Positions 53,862 to 63,196 are shown, counted from the first letter of the stretch. The stretch: DNA of 64,000 bases from Rhizobium brockwellii (GCF_000769405.2 NZ_CP053439.1:2294001-2358000), one strand, 5' to 3'. Numbers and translations: made by a program. The notes: generated from the letters alone by a model not told the origin.

Positions 53862-54878
53862 TTAATGCTTATTCGACACACCGGCTTGGGCGAAGGTCGC
53901 CATGCCGGAATGACAGGCGGCAGCCGCCTTGACGATGCCGGCGGCAAGTGCGGCACCGGTGCCTTCGCCGAGTCGCATGCCGAGCGCCAGAAGCGGCGTC
54001 TTGCCGAGCATCTCGATTGCGCGAAGATGCCCGGGCTCGCCGGAGACATGGCCGATCAGGCAATGATCAAGCGCGGACGGATTGGCGGCCTTCAGGATAG
54101 CTGCCGCGGCGGTCGCGACATAACCGTCGATCAGCACCGGGATGCGCTCCATGCGGGCGGCAAGAATGGCGCCGGCCATCGCCGCGATCTCACGGCCGCC
54201 AAGCCGGCGCATGATCTCCAGCGGATCGTCGAGGTGGTCACCATGCAGCGCCACCGCCTTTTCCACCGCCGCGATCTTGCGCTCCAGCATCTCGCCTTCC
54301 GAACCGGTGCCGGGTCCGACCCAGTCGCGCGCCGAGCCGCCGTAGAGCGCATAGTTGATCGCCGCCGCAATCGTCGTATTGCCGATGCCCATCTCGCCGA
54401 TGCAGAGCAGGTCGGTGCCGCCGGCGATCGCCTCCATGCCGAAGGCCATAGTCGCGGCGCAATCGCGCTCGGAAAGTGCTGCCTCCTCGGTGATGTCGCC
54501 GGTGGGATAATCGAGCGCCAGATCGAAGACTTTCAGTCCGAGATCATAGGCGACACAGATCTGATTGATCGCAGCACCGCCGGCTGCGAAGTTCTCGACC
54601 ATCTGTTGCGTCACCGTTGGCGGAAAAGGTGTGATGCCTTGCTTGGTGACCCCGTGATTGCCGGCGAAGATCGCCACCAGCGGCCGGTTGACGGCAGGTG
54701 TTCGGCCCGTCCAGGCGGCAAGCCAGAAAGCAATTTCCTCAAGCCGTCCGAGCGCGCCCGGCGGCTTGGTCAGTTGCGCGTCACGTTCGCGCGCGGCCAC
54801 CAGCGCGCGGGCATCCGGCCCCGGCAAGTCACGAAGCAGGGTACGGAAATCGTCGAACGGCAGGCCTGAAACGCTCAT
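53862..54878 (-). CDS. cobT: Nicotinate-nucleotide--dimethylbenzimidazole phosphoribosyltransferase
   Basis: CobT activates dimethylbenzimidazole for attachment as the lower ligand of cobalamin. 338 residues. Signatures: [47 protein letters not shown] and [43 protein letters not shown] with the catalytic Glu near the end. The start at 54878 is followed by the normal N-terminus [11 protein letters not shown]. It is divergent from cobS with 156 bases between. Confidence 0.95.
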   Translation of the reverse strand: MSVSGLPFDDFRTLLRDLPGPDARALVAARERDAQLTKPPGALGRLEEIAFWLAAWTGRTPAVNRPLVAIFAGNHGVTKQGITPFPPTVTQQMVENFAAGGAAINQICVAYDLGLKVFDLALDYPTGDITEEAALSERDCAATMAFGMEAIAGGTDLLCIGEMGIGNTTIAAAINYALYGGSARDWVGPGTGSEGEMLERKIAAVEKAVALHGDHLDDPLEIMRRLGGREIAAMAGAILAARMERIPVLIDGYVATAAAAILKAANPSALDHCLIGHVSGEPGHLRAIEMLGKTPLLALGMRLGEGTGAALAAGIVKAAAACHSGMATFAQAGVSNKH

Positions 54879-55034
54879 CTGTGCGGTTTTCCTATAAATC
54901 CGGGTATTCTTGTTTTTTCCACGCAAATCAGCTTCTTTGCGGATGGCAACTCTCTTAAAGCGGGAGGACGAAGCGAACAACTCCAAAAGCGCCGCCGCGA
55001 CCATAAGCCGAGACCTCCAGCAGAACGAATCAGA

Positions 55035-55817
55035 ATGAAGATCAAGGACTATGCGGTCGATACCGCCCGCGCCGTCGCCTTCCTCAGCCGCATTCCCATG
55101 CGGCAATCGCTGTTCAAGGGCTATGACGGCAGGCTCGGCCCGCTGGTGCGCGCCTTTCCCTTTGCCGGCATCGTCATCGGCTTCGTGCCCGCACTCGCCA
55201 TCCTCCTGCTTTTGGGGCTGCGTGCGGACCCGCTGATGGCAGCCCTGATCGCGCTTTCTATCCAGGTCCTCGTTACCGGCGCGCTGCACGAGGACGGTTT
55301 GGCCGATACGGCCGACGGCATCGGCGGCGGCAAGAGCCGCGAACAGAGCCTCCTCATCATGAAGGACAGCCGGATCGGCACCTATGGCGCGATAGCGCTG
55401 ATCCTCTCCTTCGCGATCCGCGCAGCCGCACTTGCCGCCATCGCCCGCCATTCCGCGCCGCTCGCTGCTGCCCTCGCCATTCCCGCCGTCGCGGCCCTCA
55501 GTCGCGGCGCCATCGCCTGGCACTGGCAGCGGTTGGCACCGGCAAAGGCCGATGGCGTGGCCGCTTCGACCGGCCAGCCGGACGAGGCGGCAATGCAATT
55601 TGCGCTCGCCTCAGCCGGCCTCGTCGCAGCGCTTCTGATCTGGCCAGCCTTCGGCCTGCGGCCGCTGGTCTCAAGCCTGCTCGCCACCAGCATCGCAGGG
55701 TTTGCCTTCACCGCATTCATCCGCCGCAAGCTCGCCGGCCACACCGGCGACACGCTGGGCGCAACGCAGCAAATTTGCGAGATCGCCACCCTATGCGCCC
55801 TTGCCACGGCTCTTTGA
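55035..55817 (+). CDS. cobS: Cobalamin synthase (adenosylcobinamide-GDP ribazoletransferase)
   Basis: CobS joins adenosylcobinamide-GDP and alpha-ribazole in the inner membrane, the last step that uses the CobT product. 260 residues with several membrane helices. Conserved: FLSRIPM near the N-terminus, [38 protein letters not shown] with the acidic Mg-binding motif, and the C-terminal [16 protein letters not shown]. The intergenic space with cobT has no B12-box. Confidence 0.95.
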   Translation: MKIKDYAVDTARAVAFLSRIPMRQSLFKGYDGRLGPLVRAFPFAGIVIGFVPALAILLLLGLRADPLMAALIALSIQVLVTGALHEDGLADTADGIGGGKSREQSLLIMKDSRIGTYGAIALILSFAIRAAALAAIARHSAPLAAALAIPAVAALSRGAIAWHWQRLAPAKADGVAASTGQPDEAAMQFALASAGLVAALLIWPAFGLRPLVSSLLATSIAGFAFTAFIRRKLAGHTGDTLGATQQICEIATLCALATAL

Positions 55818-55835
55818 AACTCCGATATATCCTCC

Positions 55836-56054
55836 ATGCAAACACCTTGCGTTCACGTCTGCTCCCTGGTTTCAGCCACCGGATTTTGCGCCGGATGCGG
55901 CCGGACTCTTCAGGAAATCGGCAGCTGGATGAGCTACTCCGACACCGAGCGAAGACGGATCATGGCGCTGCTGCCGGCAAGGCTTGCAGGCGCCGCCGCA
56001 GTGTCGAACCATATGAAAACAAGTCTCGCCAGCGGGCCGGAGCGGCCTTTATGA
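55836..56054 (+). CDS. DUF1289 small Cys-rich protein
   Basis: 72 residues. The pattern TPCVHVCSLVSATGFCAGCGRTLQEIGSWMSYSDTERRRIM, with four cysteines, is the DUF1289 family, predicted to bind iron-sulfur or zinc. The C-terminal 20 residues are variable. It lies 18 bases after cobS and overlaps the following protease gene by ATGA, so all three may be co-transcribed. The function is unknown. Confidence 0.88.
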   Translation: MQTPCVHVCSLVSATGFCAGCGRTLQEIGSWMSYSDTERRRIMALLPARLAGAAAVSNHMKTSLASGPERPL

Positions 56055-56752
56055 TCCGTTTGACCGTCTTCCTCGTCGTGATCGGCATCGGCCTTGCCGT
56101 GCTGATCGTCAACAATGACAGCGGCCGCATCCTCGGCCTGCAAAGCGATGACTTCGGCCGCGTCGTCTATCTGCTGCCGATCGCGCTGATGCTGTCGGCC
56201 GGCATCTGGGCGAGCCGGCGCAGCGTCGGTGAAACGATGCGCCAGATGATGATCTGGCTGGTCATCATCCTGGCGCTCGTGACCGTCTATCTCTATCGCC
56301 AGGAAGCGCTCGGCGTCGGCAACAGGCTGCTCGCCGGCCTCGTTCCCGGCCGCGCCGTCGTCGTCACCACAAGCGAGGGCGGCCAGGAGATCATCCTGCA
56401 CAAGCTGCTGAACGGCCATTTCCAAGCCGATGTCGCAGTCAACGGCCAGACGATCGAGATGCTCGTCGATACCGGCGCCAGCATGGTGGCGCTGTCGCGC
56501 GAAGATGCCGAACGGATCGGCATCGATCTCTCCCGCCTCACCTATTCCATGACGGTCATGACCGCCAACGGCCGCGGCCGCGCAGCACCTGTCACGCTCG
56601 ACCAGGTGGCGATCGGCCCGATTATCCGCAACAATGTCGCAGCCAGCGTCTCCGAGGATGGCCGGCTCGACCAGAGCCTGCTCGGCATGAGCTTCCTGGA
56701 AACGCTGAGCTCGCTGCAGATGCATACCGACGAACTCCGCATGCGCGATTAA
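56051..56752 (+). CDS. Membrane-bound retropepsin-like aspartic protease (TIGR02281 family)
   Basis: 233 residues. Three hydrophobic segments (1-20, 38-55 and 66-85) are followed by a single pepsin-type lobe with the active-site motif MLVDTGASMVALS and the second strand GMSFLETLSSLQM. One DTGAS per chain means it must act as a dimer, like retropepsins. The bacterial family is of unknown substrate. The start overlaps the stop of DUF1289. Confidence 0.9.
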   Translation: MIRLTVFLVVIGIGLAVLIVNNDSGRILGLQSDDFGRVVYLLPIALMLSAGIWASRRSVGETMRQMMIWLVIILALVTVYLYRQEALGVGNRLLAGLVPGRAVVVTTSEGGQEIILHKLLNGHFQADVAVNGQTIEMLVDTGASMVALSREDAERIGIDLSRLTYSMTVMTANGRGRAAPVTLDQVAIGPIIRNNVAASVSEDGRLDQSLLGMSFLETLSSLQMHTDELRMRD

Positions 56753-56843
56753 TTGCGGCTCCGCCGCTTTACGGCGACCACCGGATCTGGCAGCTTGAGC
56801 CCAAGAACAACAAGACCACAAAGAGCAAAAAGAAACTCCTGCC

Positions 56844-56941
56844 GCATAATTCCTTAAATCGGAATCGATTTAAGGAATTATGCAACAATTCAAAGTGCTA
56901 CAGCGTCCTTTGCGCGTCTGAAAAGACGCGCGGCGCTGTAG
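56844..56941. repeat. Intergenic mosaic repeat, complete copy with perfect 18-bp dyad
   Basis: Module 1 at 56844-56883 is a perfect dyad, GCATAATTCCTTAAATCG and its complement around a 4-base loop. Module 2 at 56898-56941 is an imperfect stem from CTACAGCG to CGCTGTAG. Partial copies of module 2 occur at 38451 and 27531. The element lies 91 bases after the protease stop and may end its transcript. Confidence 0.8.
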
Positions 56942-57017
56942 TCTGGTGGCACCGCATGTTCGACCGGCCTTCGCCCGAGGCGAGGCCTTGACCCATGGGT
57001 GCGACAGGAGCTTCGCG

Positions 57018-57455
57018 ATGAATTCAGTCTGGCCGATCGTCATCGGCGGCGTTTTGCCCGCCCTGTTCTGGGGCATCACCGCCATCTTCCAGAAGCAGAG
57101 CGCCACATCAGCCACCGGCTCCGCTGTCTACCTGATCGCCTTCGGCGCCGCCTGTGCGTTGGCTGGCCTGATCGCCGCCCTGATCTGGCGCCCTGCCCCC
57201 TGGACCGCCGAAGGTATCGGTTTTGCTGCCACCGCAGGCGCCTGCTTTGCCGTCGGCACCGGCCTCATCAGCTTTGCGCTTTTCACTTACGGTGTCCCCG
57301 TCTCGAAACTCGCGCCGATCTGGAGCTGCAACGTACTGGTGACGCTGGCGATCGGCGCCGTCTTTCTCGGCGAAGCCTCCGAACTCGACATAGTAAAGCT
57401 CGTCGCCGGCACCCTCCTCATCATCTCGGGCGCCCTTCTCGTCAGCAGCGCCTGA
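57018..57455 (+). CDS. Half-size EamA-type membrane protein
   Basis: 145 residues with five hydrophobic helices, equivalent to one EamA repeat (VWPIVIGGVLPALFWGITAIFQKQSA at the start, PIWSCNVLVTLAIGAVFLGEASELDIVKLVAGTLLIISGALLV at the end). Full DMT carriers have ten helices, so it must dimerise, as small multidrug-resistance proteins do. It is a normal-looking gene, not a broken one: GACAGGAG precedes the ATG and the fold ends cleanly. Substrate unknown. Confidence 0.83.
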   Translation: MNSVWPIVIGGVLPALFWGITAIFQKQSATSATGSAVYLIAFGAACALAGLIAALIWRPAPWTAEGIGFAATAGACFAVGTGLISFALFTYGVPVSKLAPIWSCNVLVTLAIGAVFLGEASELDIVKLVAGTLLIISGALLVSSA

Positions 57456-57574
57456 CAGGAACTAGCGCAATACGCAGCAACAGCAGTGCACCGCCACATG
57501 CTCTTGCGTTGCAGCGCCTTCTGCTTTGTTGATATCCTGAGTCGAGGCGCCTCCGCGCCATACCGGAGCTCGAT

Positions 57575-58498
57575 ATGAACCCACGACAGTTGAAGACATT
57601 CCTCGCGGTGATCCGGCACGAAAATCTCACGCGCGCGGCGGCCGAGGTCAATCTCGCTCAGTCGAGCCTCAGCGACCAGATACAGGCGTTGGAGGAGGAA
57701 GTCGGCGCAGAGCTCTTCCTCCGCTCCCGGCAGGGCGTCGTCCCGACACCGGCAGGCTCGGTTCTCAAGGCCTATGCCGAAGAGATACTGGCACTGAACG
57801 ACGAGGCGAAGGCCGCCGTCAGTGCTGCAGCCGGCAGCGCCGGACAGTCCATCACCTTGGGTACGCTCGAAACCATCGCCGCCGAAAGGCTGGCGCCCTG
57901 GCTGTCACTCTTTCGCAAGAAGAGCCCAGACGTCGGCCTCAAACTCAAGGTCGGCGGCAGCGGCGAATTGCTTGCGCAATTGCAGCAGGGCTCGATCGAC
58001 GTCGCCTTCACCTTCGATCGCGGGCAGCAGGATGAGCGCTTCCTGACGCGCCGCATCTGCAGCGAACCGCTGGTGCTGATTGCCGGCGGCGATTCACAAG
58101 CCCGACCACCAGTGAGCCTCGCGGCACTGAGCACCGCCCCCTTCGTCGCCACCGAAACCGGCTGCGTCTACCGTCACCTGTTCGACACTGCCTTTGCCGA
58201 AGCACAGATTGCAACACCATCAATCGTCACCGAAGCCGACAGCATCGCGACGATCATCCGGCTTGTCGCATCCGGCACCGGTTATAGCCTCGTGCCGCGC
58301 CTTGCACTCGGCCCGGCCGCAACACGGGGCGACGTCGTCGAACTGCCGTGGCCGGGCAATCGACCTGCCGCTTCACTGGTGATGATGTGGCGGCGCAGGC
58401 GCGTGCAGCCGCCGGCGCTTACCCTCCTGCTGCAATCGGCAAGCGAAGAACTCTCGCCGCTCAGACCAGCCGATGCCCGCCTTCGACATGCAGGATAG
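57575..58498 (+). CDS. LysR-family transcriptional regulator
   Basis: 307 residues. HTH region FLAVIRHENLTRAAAEVNLAQSSLSDQIQALEEEVGAELFLRSRQG, and effector domain with GTLETIAAERLAPWLSLFRKKSPDVGLKLKVGGSGELLAQLQQGSIDVAFTF. It follows the half-size EamA gene by 119 bases on the same strand and converges with an SDR gene, with a 38-base 3' overlap. The target is unknown. Confidence 0.92.
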   Translation: MNPRQLKTFLAVIRHENLTRAAAEVNLAQSSLSDQIQALEEEVGAELFLRSRQGVVPTPAGSVLKAYAEEILALNDEAKAAVSAAAGSAGQSITLGTLETIAAERLAPWLSLFRKKSPDVGLKLKVGGSGELLAQLQQGSIDVAFTFDRGQQDERFLTRRICSEPLVLIAGGDSQARPPVSLAALSTAPFVATETGCVYRHLFDTAFAEAQIATPSIVTEADSIATIIRLVASGTGYSLVPRLALGPAATRGDVVELPWPGNRPAASLVMMWRRRRVQPPALTLLLQSASEELSPLRPADARLRHAG

Positions 58499-59198
58499 TG
58501 CCTGTCGTGAAGCCATTGCCGATCAGGAAGCGGATCGCATCGGCAATATCATCGGGCCGTCCAACGCGTCCGGCCGGCAGGCGCTCTGCCATCGCATCAA
58601 GCGTTGCCTGCTTGGCCTCGCCGGCGACGAAGCTCCAGATCGGCGTGTCCACCCATCCGGGCGACACCGCGTTGATCCGGATCGGCGCCAGCTCGATCGC
58701 CAGCGCCCTGACCAGGCCTTCGAGCGCCGCATTGACGGCTGCGACCACCGATCCACGCGCCGCAGGCCGGTACGCCGCGATACCTGACGTATAGGTGATC
58801 GATCCTGAGGGCGGCAAATGGGCGGCACCATATTTCGCCAGCAGCAGCGGCCCGTAGATCTTGCTTTCGACCACCCTTTGCGCCGCCGTAAGCTCGATCT
58901 TAGGCAGCAGCTGATAGGCGCCTTCGATATCGGCCGCCGTACTGACGATGTGATCGACCGGCCCGCTATTGCCGAACAGCGCCGCGACCTCTTCCTCGCG
59001 CGATATATCGACGGCAACCGTCGCCAATCCAGGATGCTCGCCGAGATCGCGGCGAGCCGCCATAAGCTTATCTTCGCTGCGTCCTGCGATCGTCACCACC
59101 GCCCCTTCCCCGAGCAACCGCGCCGCCAGCGCTAGCCCCATTCCGGAACTGCCGCCAACAATAATGATCCTCGCGCCTTCGATCCTGATATCCGTCAT
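58461..59198 (-). CDS. SDR-family oxidoreductase
   Basis: 245 residues. Cofactor motif IIVGGSSGMGLALAARLLGEG, NADP-favouring Arg in AGRSEDKLMAARRDL, active-site Ser and Tyr in ITYTSGIAAYRPAARGS (the YxxxK motif is altered: Tyr is followed by RPAAR, so the usual Lys is replaced), and the standard C-terminus TGTILHVEGGHRLV. The altered YxxxK deserves attention for activity. The 3' end overlaps the lysR gene on the other strand. Confidence 0.88.
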   Translation of the reverse strand: MTDIRIEGARIIIVGGSSGMGLALAARLLGEGAVVTIAGRSEDKLMAARRDLGEHPGLATVAVDISREEEVAALFGNSGPVDHIVSTAADIEGAYQLLPKIELTAAQRVVESKIYGPLLLAKYGAAHLPPSGSITYTSGIAAYRPAARGSVVAAVNAALEGLVRALAIELAPIRINAVSPGWVDTPIWSFVAGEAKQATLDAMAERLPAGRVGRPDDIADAIRFLIGNGFTTGTILHVEGGHRLV

Positions 59199-59311
59199 CT
59201 GCCGTCTCCTTCTTGGCTGACGCAGCAGATGCCTCAGGCCGGAGCGGTAGAAAAACGGAAGAAACCGATGACGTCATCGGGTTTTCCGATGGCGCGTGTT
59301 CGGGTGAATAG

Positions 59312-60073
59312 TTAGTTGCGCAGCCGGTAACCGGTCTTGAAGATCCAGGCGAGTGTTCCCAGGCAGATCACCAGAAATATCGTGATCATCGCCAGGCTGA
59401 TCGCCGGATTGACATCGGCGATCCCGTAAAAACTCCAGCGGAAGCCGCTGACGAGATAGAGCACTGGGTTGAGGTGGCTGACCGCCCGCCAGAAGGGCGG
59501 CAGCATGCTGACCGAATAGAAGCTGCCACCGAGGAAGGTCAGCGGCGGCACGACCAGCATGGGAATGAGGTTCAGCTGTTCGAAATTGCCGGCCCAGATG
59601 CCGATCATGAAGCCGAACAGGCTGAAGGTGATCGCCGTCAGCAGGAAGAACAGGATCATCATGAAGGGATGCTCGATCCTGACGTCGACGAAGAGATTGG
59701 CGGTCAGGAGAATGATGAAGCCGATGAGCATCCCCTTGGTCGCCGCCGCCCCGACATAACCGAGCAGTATCTCCGTCATCGCCACCGGCGCGGAAAGCAC
59801 CTCGTAGATCGTGCCGGTGAATTTCGGGAAATAAATGCCGAAGGAGCCGTTGCTGATGCACTGGCCCAACAACGTCAGCATGATCAGGCCGGGCGTGATG
59901 AAAGCGCCGTAGGACACGCCCTCCACCTCCTGAATGCGTGAACCGACCGCGGCACCGAAGACGATGAAATAGAGCGAGGTCGAGATCACGGGCGAGATGA
60001 CGCTCTGCAGCAGCGTGCGGCGCGTGCGCGCCATCTCGAAGAAATAGATCGATTTGACGGCCTCGATGTTCAT
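59312..60073 (-). CDS. ABC-2 type exporter permease (YadH/NodJ-like)
   Basis: 253 residues with six helices. [40 protein letters not shown] and the ABC-2 signature [22 protein letters not shown] are clear. It forms the membrane part of the two-gene exporter with the ATPase upstream (ATGA overlap). Members include E. coli YadH and the Nod-factor exporter NodJ; nothing here points to nodulation, since no other nod gene is present. Confidence 0.93.
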   Translation of the reverse strand: MNIEAVKSIYFFEMARTRRTLLQSVISPVISTSLYFIVFGAAVGSRIQEVEGVSYGAFITPGLIMLTLLGQCISNGSFGIYFPKFTGTIYEVLSAPVAMTEILLGYVGAAATKGMLIGFIILLTANLFVDVRIEHPFMMILFFLLTAITFSLFGFMIGIWAGNFEQLNLIPMLVVPPLTFLGGSFYSVSMLPPFWRAVSHLNPVLYLVSGFRWSFYGIADVNPAISLAMITIFLVICLGTLAWIFKTGYRLRN

Positions 60074-60996
60074 TTTTCCGCTCCCACCAGCGCCACAAAG
60101 ATGTCCTCGAGCGAGCTTTGCCGCGTCGAGAGATCCTTGAAATGGATATTGTTCTCACCGAGCCGGGTCAGCAGGGCCGCGATGCTTTCCTGTTCGTTGC
60201 CAGCGTCGAAATCATAAGTCAGCCGGTTGCCGTCTGCTTCCAGCGTCAGCCCGTTGCCGGCAAAACAATCCGGCAGGCGGCTGAGCGGTTCGGTGAGATC
60301 GAGGATGAGTTGCTTGCGGCCGAGCTTGGCCATCAGCGCCGCCTTGTCCTCGACGAGCAGCAACTTGCCGCCATTGATGACGCCGACGCGGTCGGCGATT
60401 TCCTCGGCCTCTTCGATATAATGGGTGGTCAGGATGATGGTGACGCCAGAGGCCCTAAGCTCTTCGACGACATGCCACATGTCCTTGCGCAGCGTCACGT
60501 CGACGCCGGCGGTCGGCTCGTCGAGGAAAAGGATATCCGGCTCATGCGAGAGCGCCTTGGCGATCAGCACCCGTCGCTTCATGCCGCCGGAGAGCTGGCG
60601 CAGCATATTGTCCTTCTTGTCCCACAGCGAGAGCGCGCGCAGCACCTTCTCGATATGGGCAGGATTGGCTTTCTTGCCGTGTAGCCCGCGCGAAAAGCTC
60701 ACCGTATTGAACACCGTCTCGAACTGATCTGTGGTGAGCTCCTGCGGCACCAGCCCGATCATCCCGCGGGTGGCGCGGAAATCCTTCACGACGTCGTGGC
60801 CCGCGACCAACACCCGGCCGCCGCTCGGATTGGCGATGCCACAGATGATCGAGATCAGCGTCGTCTTGCCCGCGCCGTTCGGCCCGAGCAACGCCAGGAT
60901 CTCGCCTTTTTCGACGTCGAGATTGATGCCCTTCAGGGCCTCGAACCCATTGGCATAGGTCTTGGTGAGGTTCTGAACGGAAATGATGGGGGCCAT
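60070..60996 (-). CDS. ABC-2 type exporter ATP-binding protein (YadG/NodI-like)
   Basis: 308 residues. Walker [13 protein letters not shown]-loop [13 protein letters not shown], signature [16 protein letters not shown], Walker [17 protein letters not shown] and switch His [15 protein letters not shown]-terminal domain of about 80 residues follows. The start at 60996 ([14 protein letters not shown]) gives normal family length; the frame is open 50 codons further upstream without family similarity. Confidence 0.94.
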   Translation of the reverse strand: MAPIISVQNLTKTYANGFEALKGINLDVEKGEILALLGPNGAGKTTLISIICGIANPSGGRVLVAGHDVVKDFRATRGMIGLVPQELTTDQFETVFNTVSFSRGLHGKKANPAHIEKVLRALSLWDKKDNMLRQLSGGMKRRVLIAKALSHEPDILFLDEPTAGVDVTLRKDMWHVVEELRASGVTIILTTHYIEEAEEIADRVGVINGGKLLLVEDKAALMAKLGRKQLILDLTEPLSRLPDCFAGNGLTLEADGNRLTYDFDAGNEQESIAALLTRLGENNIHFKDLSTRQSSLEDIFVALVGAEK

Positions 60997-61485
60997 GCGG
61001 GACTCTTGCGGATTCTCGGAAGTTACTTGGGCCGCTATATAGTCCCTTTGTAACGCTTTAACATCCTTTAGAGCCATGAACACTGCATTCACGCTGCCGA
61101 CACAGTTGGCCCGCTGACCTGCTGACGCGGGCGAAGTAGCCGGCATCGGGTTTTCGCAAAAGAAAGGCAGTGTCGGCTTCGGATGTCATCATCCGGTGAT
61201 ATTCATGCCCGATAAGGGAGCCGAGGCCAGCACCGGCATCCGCCCCGCCGCCCACCCCTTTGCGGAGCCGTCTCCGGGTGTTCTCGTTGCGCCCATTTTT
61301 CGCTGCCTCGGCATGTAGTCAAAGTTATTGTTCAGTCACGAAGTGCTTGGAACCGGTCAGTATCCCCTGTCCAGCCGGGTTCCGTCTTAGCCGGCCCTGC
61401 GCCGGCTTTCTTTTTATGTGCCTCTTCTCCGCTCCTCGCTCTTTCCATGATCCGCCGCGGATGAAAGCGACCAAGGGTGTCCCCC
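60997..61485. other. Gap of 489 bases upstream of the ABC exporter
   Basis: No protein gene is supported. The plus strand carries a textbook intrinsic terminator at 61391-61416 without an upstream gene on that strand, so a small RNA may be encoded between about 61250 and 61416. The rest is probably the exporter promoter and the end of the xylosidase transcript. Confidence 0.5.
61391..61416 (+). terminator. Orphan Rho-independent terminator
   Basis: GCCGGC-5-GCCGGC is followed directly by TTTCTTTTT on the plus strand. On the minus strand the sequence after the stem is TAAGACGGAA, so it does not terminate the xylosidase gene. No plus-strand gene precedes it. Confidence 0.75.
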
Positions 61486-63099
61486 TCACAGCTCGTCGTA
61501 ATTGAACCAGTCGAAATCCGCGGCCTTCGCCCGGCCCGACGTATCGAAGGCGAATACACCAGCGAAGGCGCCGGTGAAGGAGCCGTGTTCGCCGCGTCCG
61601 CCTTCGTCGGAAACCACGCCGGCGTCGAGCACCGGACCGATCGGCTGCCAGGCGCCCTTGCCTTCGGTCTGCCAGAAGAATTGCAGGTCATTCTCGCGGA
61701 TTTCCATGGCGAGCTGGACGCGGCCTTCGGCGGCGATCGCAACCCCGCTGTCGGCGGGAAAGCTCAGCCGGCCGTTCGGGTAGTCGCCGTTGCAGGAGAG
61801 GATCGTCACGCAGCGGCCGAGTGTTTCGTGCAGTGTCACCGCGACGGCGTGGAATTTGTGGCGGTTGTAGTAATGCGTCAGCCCAGCCACCTGCTGATAT
61901 GTGTCGGGCGAGAACTCGATCACGGTTTCGGCGCGGAAACTGTGGTGTTCCTGACGGCGGGCGACCAGCGACTGTTCAAACCACGAACCGATGCTCTCAC
62001 GCGCAATCAGGCGCAAATGGCCGGCACGATCCGTCAGGTTGAAGATGCGCTCAGGCTCGGGCGTGCGCAACCACTGGAAATCAGCTGGCAATATGCCGCC
62101 ATCGAAGTTGTATTCGCTACGCATCGGCTTTTCCCCGGGGACCGCGCCAAAGAGGCCCGGCACATCGACATCGGGCACTGAGGTGCCGTTTTCAAGATAG
62201 AGCCAGTCATCGTCGCGCCAGACGCATTTCTGTAAGGATGTCTCGCGCCCCAGCGTGCAGCGCCGTTTCGGCGGTAGCGGCCGGCCGCAGAGATGGGTGT
62301 GATAGGCCTCGCCCTCCGGCGTCTCGACATATTGACCGTGCCCTGCCCGCTGCAGCAGCACGCCCGGGTGATCCTTGGAGGTGATGAGATGCATGTTCGG
62401 ATGCATTTCATAGGGTCCGTCGATCTTTCGCGACCGCGCCATGGTGACGGCATGGTCGTAGCCAGTACCGCCCTCGGCGGTGGTCAGATAATACCAGCCA
62501 TTGCGCTTGAAGAGATGCGGGCCTTCGACGAGGCCGAGCGGACTGCCGGCGAAAATGTTCTTTATCGGCCCCTTCAGCGCCTTTGCCGCCGGATCCCATT
62601 CCTGCAGCAGGATGCCGTCGAAGGCCGGCGATTTCGGCGAGCCGCCATAGCTTTCGGTGCGGTGGTTCCACTGCATGTTGACGAACCACTTGCGGCCGTC
62701 ATCGTCATGGAAGAGCGAGGGATCGAAGCCGGAGGAATTCACATAGACCGGCTCGGACCAATCGGCCTCGATCGTAGGTGCCGTGACGATGTAGTTCGGC
62801 GCATCCTTGAAATTGCCATCGTAGCGCTTGACGTCGGTATAGACCAGCCAGAACTGCCCGTCGGCATAGGACAGGCACGGCGCCCAGATGCCGCAGCTAT
62901 CCGGATTGCCGCGCATGTCGAGCTGCGATCTGCGCTCCAGCGGCCGGCGCACCAGCGTCCAGTTCACCAGGTCGCGCGAATGGTGGATCTGCACGCCGGG
63001 ATACCATTCGAAGGTCGAGGTGGCGATGTAATAATCCGCGCCGACGCGGCAGATCGACGGGTCGGGGTTGAACCCCGGCAGAATGGGATTGCGGATCAT
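61486..63099 (-). CDS. xynB: GH43 beta-xylosidase / alpha-arabinofuranosidase
   Basis: 537-residue, cytoplasmic (no signal peptide) glycosidase that would cut xylo-oligosaccharides after uptake. The five-bladed propeller starts IRNPILPGFNPDPSICRVG with the catalytic-base Asp in NPDPS, has the pKa-modulating Asp in SGFDPSLFHDDDG and the acid Glu in GLVEGPHLFKRNGWYYL. A C-terminal beta-sandwich of about 200 residues (from AGHLRLIARESIGSWFEQSL) completes the GH43 subfamily-11 type. The start follows GGAGGAGACCCTGTC. It lies downstream of an aldo/keto reductase but behind a terminator. Confidence 0.93.
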   Translation of the reverse strand: MIRNPILPGFNPDPSICRVGADYYIATSTFEWYPGVQIHHSRDLVNWTLVRRPLERRSQLDMRGNPDSCGIWAPCLSYADGQFWLVYTDVKRYDGNFKDAPNYIVTAPTIEADWSEPVYVNSSGFDPSLFHDDDGRKWFVNMQWNHRTESYGGSPKSPAFDGILLQEWDPAAKALKGPIKNIFAGSPLGLVEGPHLFKRNGWYYLTTAEGGTGYDHAVTMARSRKIDGPYEMHPNMHLITSKDHPGVLLQRAGHGQYVETPEGEAYHTHLCGRPLPPKRRCTLGRETSLQKCVWRDDDWLYLENGTSVPDVDVPGLFGAVPGEKPMRSEYNFDGGILPADFQWLRTPEPERIFNLTDRAGHLRLIARESIGSWFEQSLVARRQEHHSFRAETVIEFSPDTYQQVAGLTHYYNRHKFHAVAVTLHETLGRCVTILSCNGDYPNGRLSFPADSGVAIAAEGRVQLAMEIRENDLQFFWQTEGKGAWQPIGPVLDAGVVSDEGGRGEHGSFTGAFAGVFAFDTSGRAKAADFDWFNYDEL

Positions 63100-63134
63100 G
63101 ACAGGGTCTCCTCCGACCGGCGGTGGTTTTTTGC

Positions 63135-63144
63135 TGTACGTACA
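63135..63144. promoter_or_regulatory. Palindrome TGTACGTACA upstream of the xylosidase gene
   Basis: A perfect 10-bp palindrome 36-45 bases before the xynB start, where a repressor could bind. Its form recalls GntR-type operators (GTAC-centred). No matching regulator is in the window. Confidence 0.4.
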
Positions 63145-63158
63145 TCAGATCATAGCAG

Positions 63159-63186
63159 AAAAAGACCCGGAAGACTTGCCTCCGGG
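63159..63186 (-). terminator. Intrinsic terminator of the aldo/keto reductase gene
   Basis: On the minus strand CCCGGA-9-TCCGGG is followed by TCTTTTTC, 11 bases after the stop codon. It separates the reductase from xynB. Confidence 0.75.
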
Positions 63187-63196
63187 CCTGATGTGA

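Noticed and set aside
54879-55034. Cobalamin riboswitch between cobT and cobS
   Set aside because: No B12-box-like core was found in the interval on either strand.
54879-55598. Upstream open extension of cobT by 240 codons, antisense to cobS
   Set aside because: CobT is complete from 54878 with normal length; the extension lies opposite a well-supported cobS and has no family similarity.
59274-60158. Open frame of 294 codons overlapping the ABC-2 permease in another frame
   Set aside because: Its product is rich in Arg and His without domains, while the permease frame has clear helices and the ABC-2 signature.
59312-60996. Nod-factor exporter NodIJ
   Set aside because: The ABC-2 pair has the same architecture, but no nod gene or nod box is nearby and the YadGH group explains it equally well.
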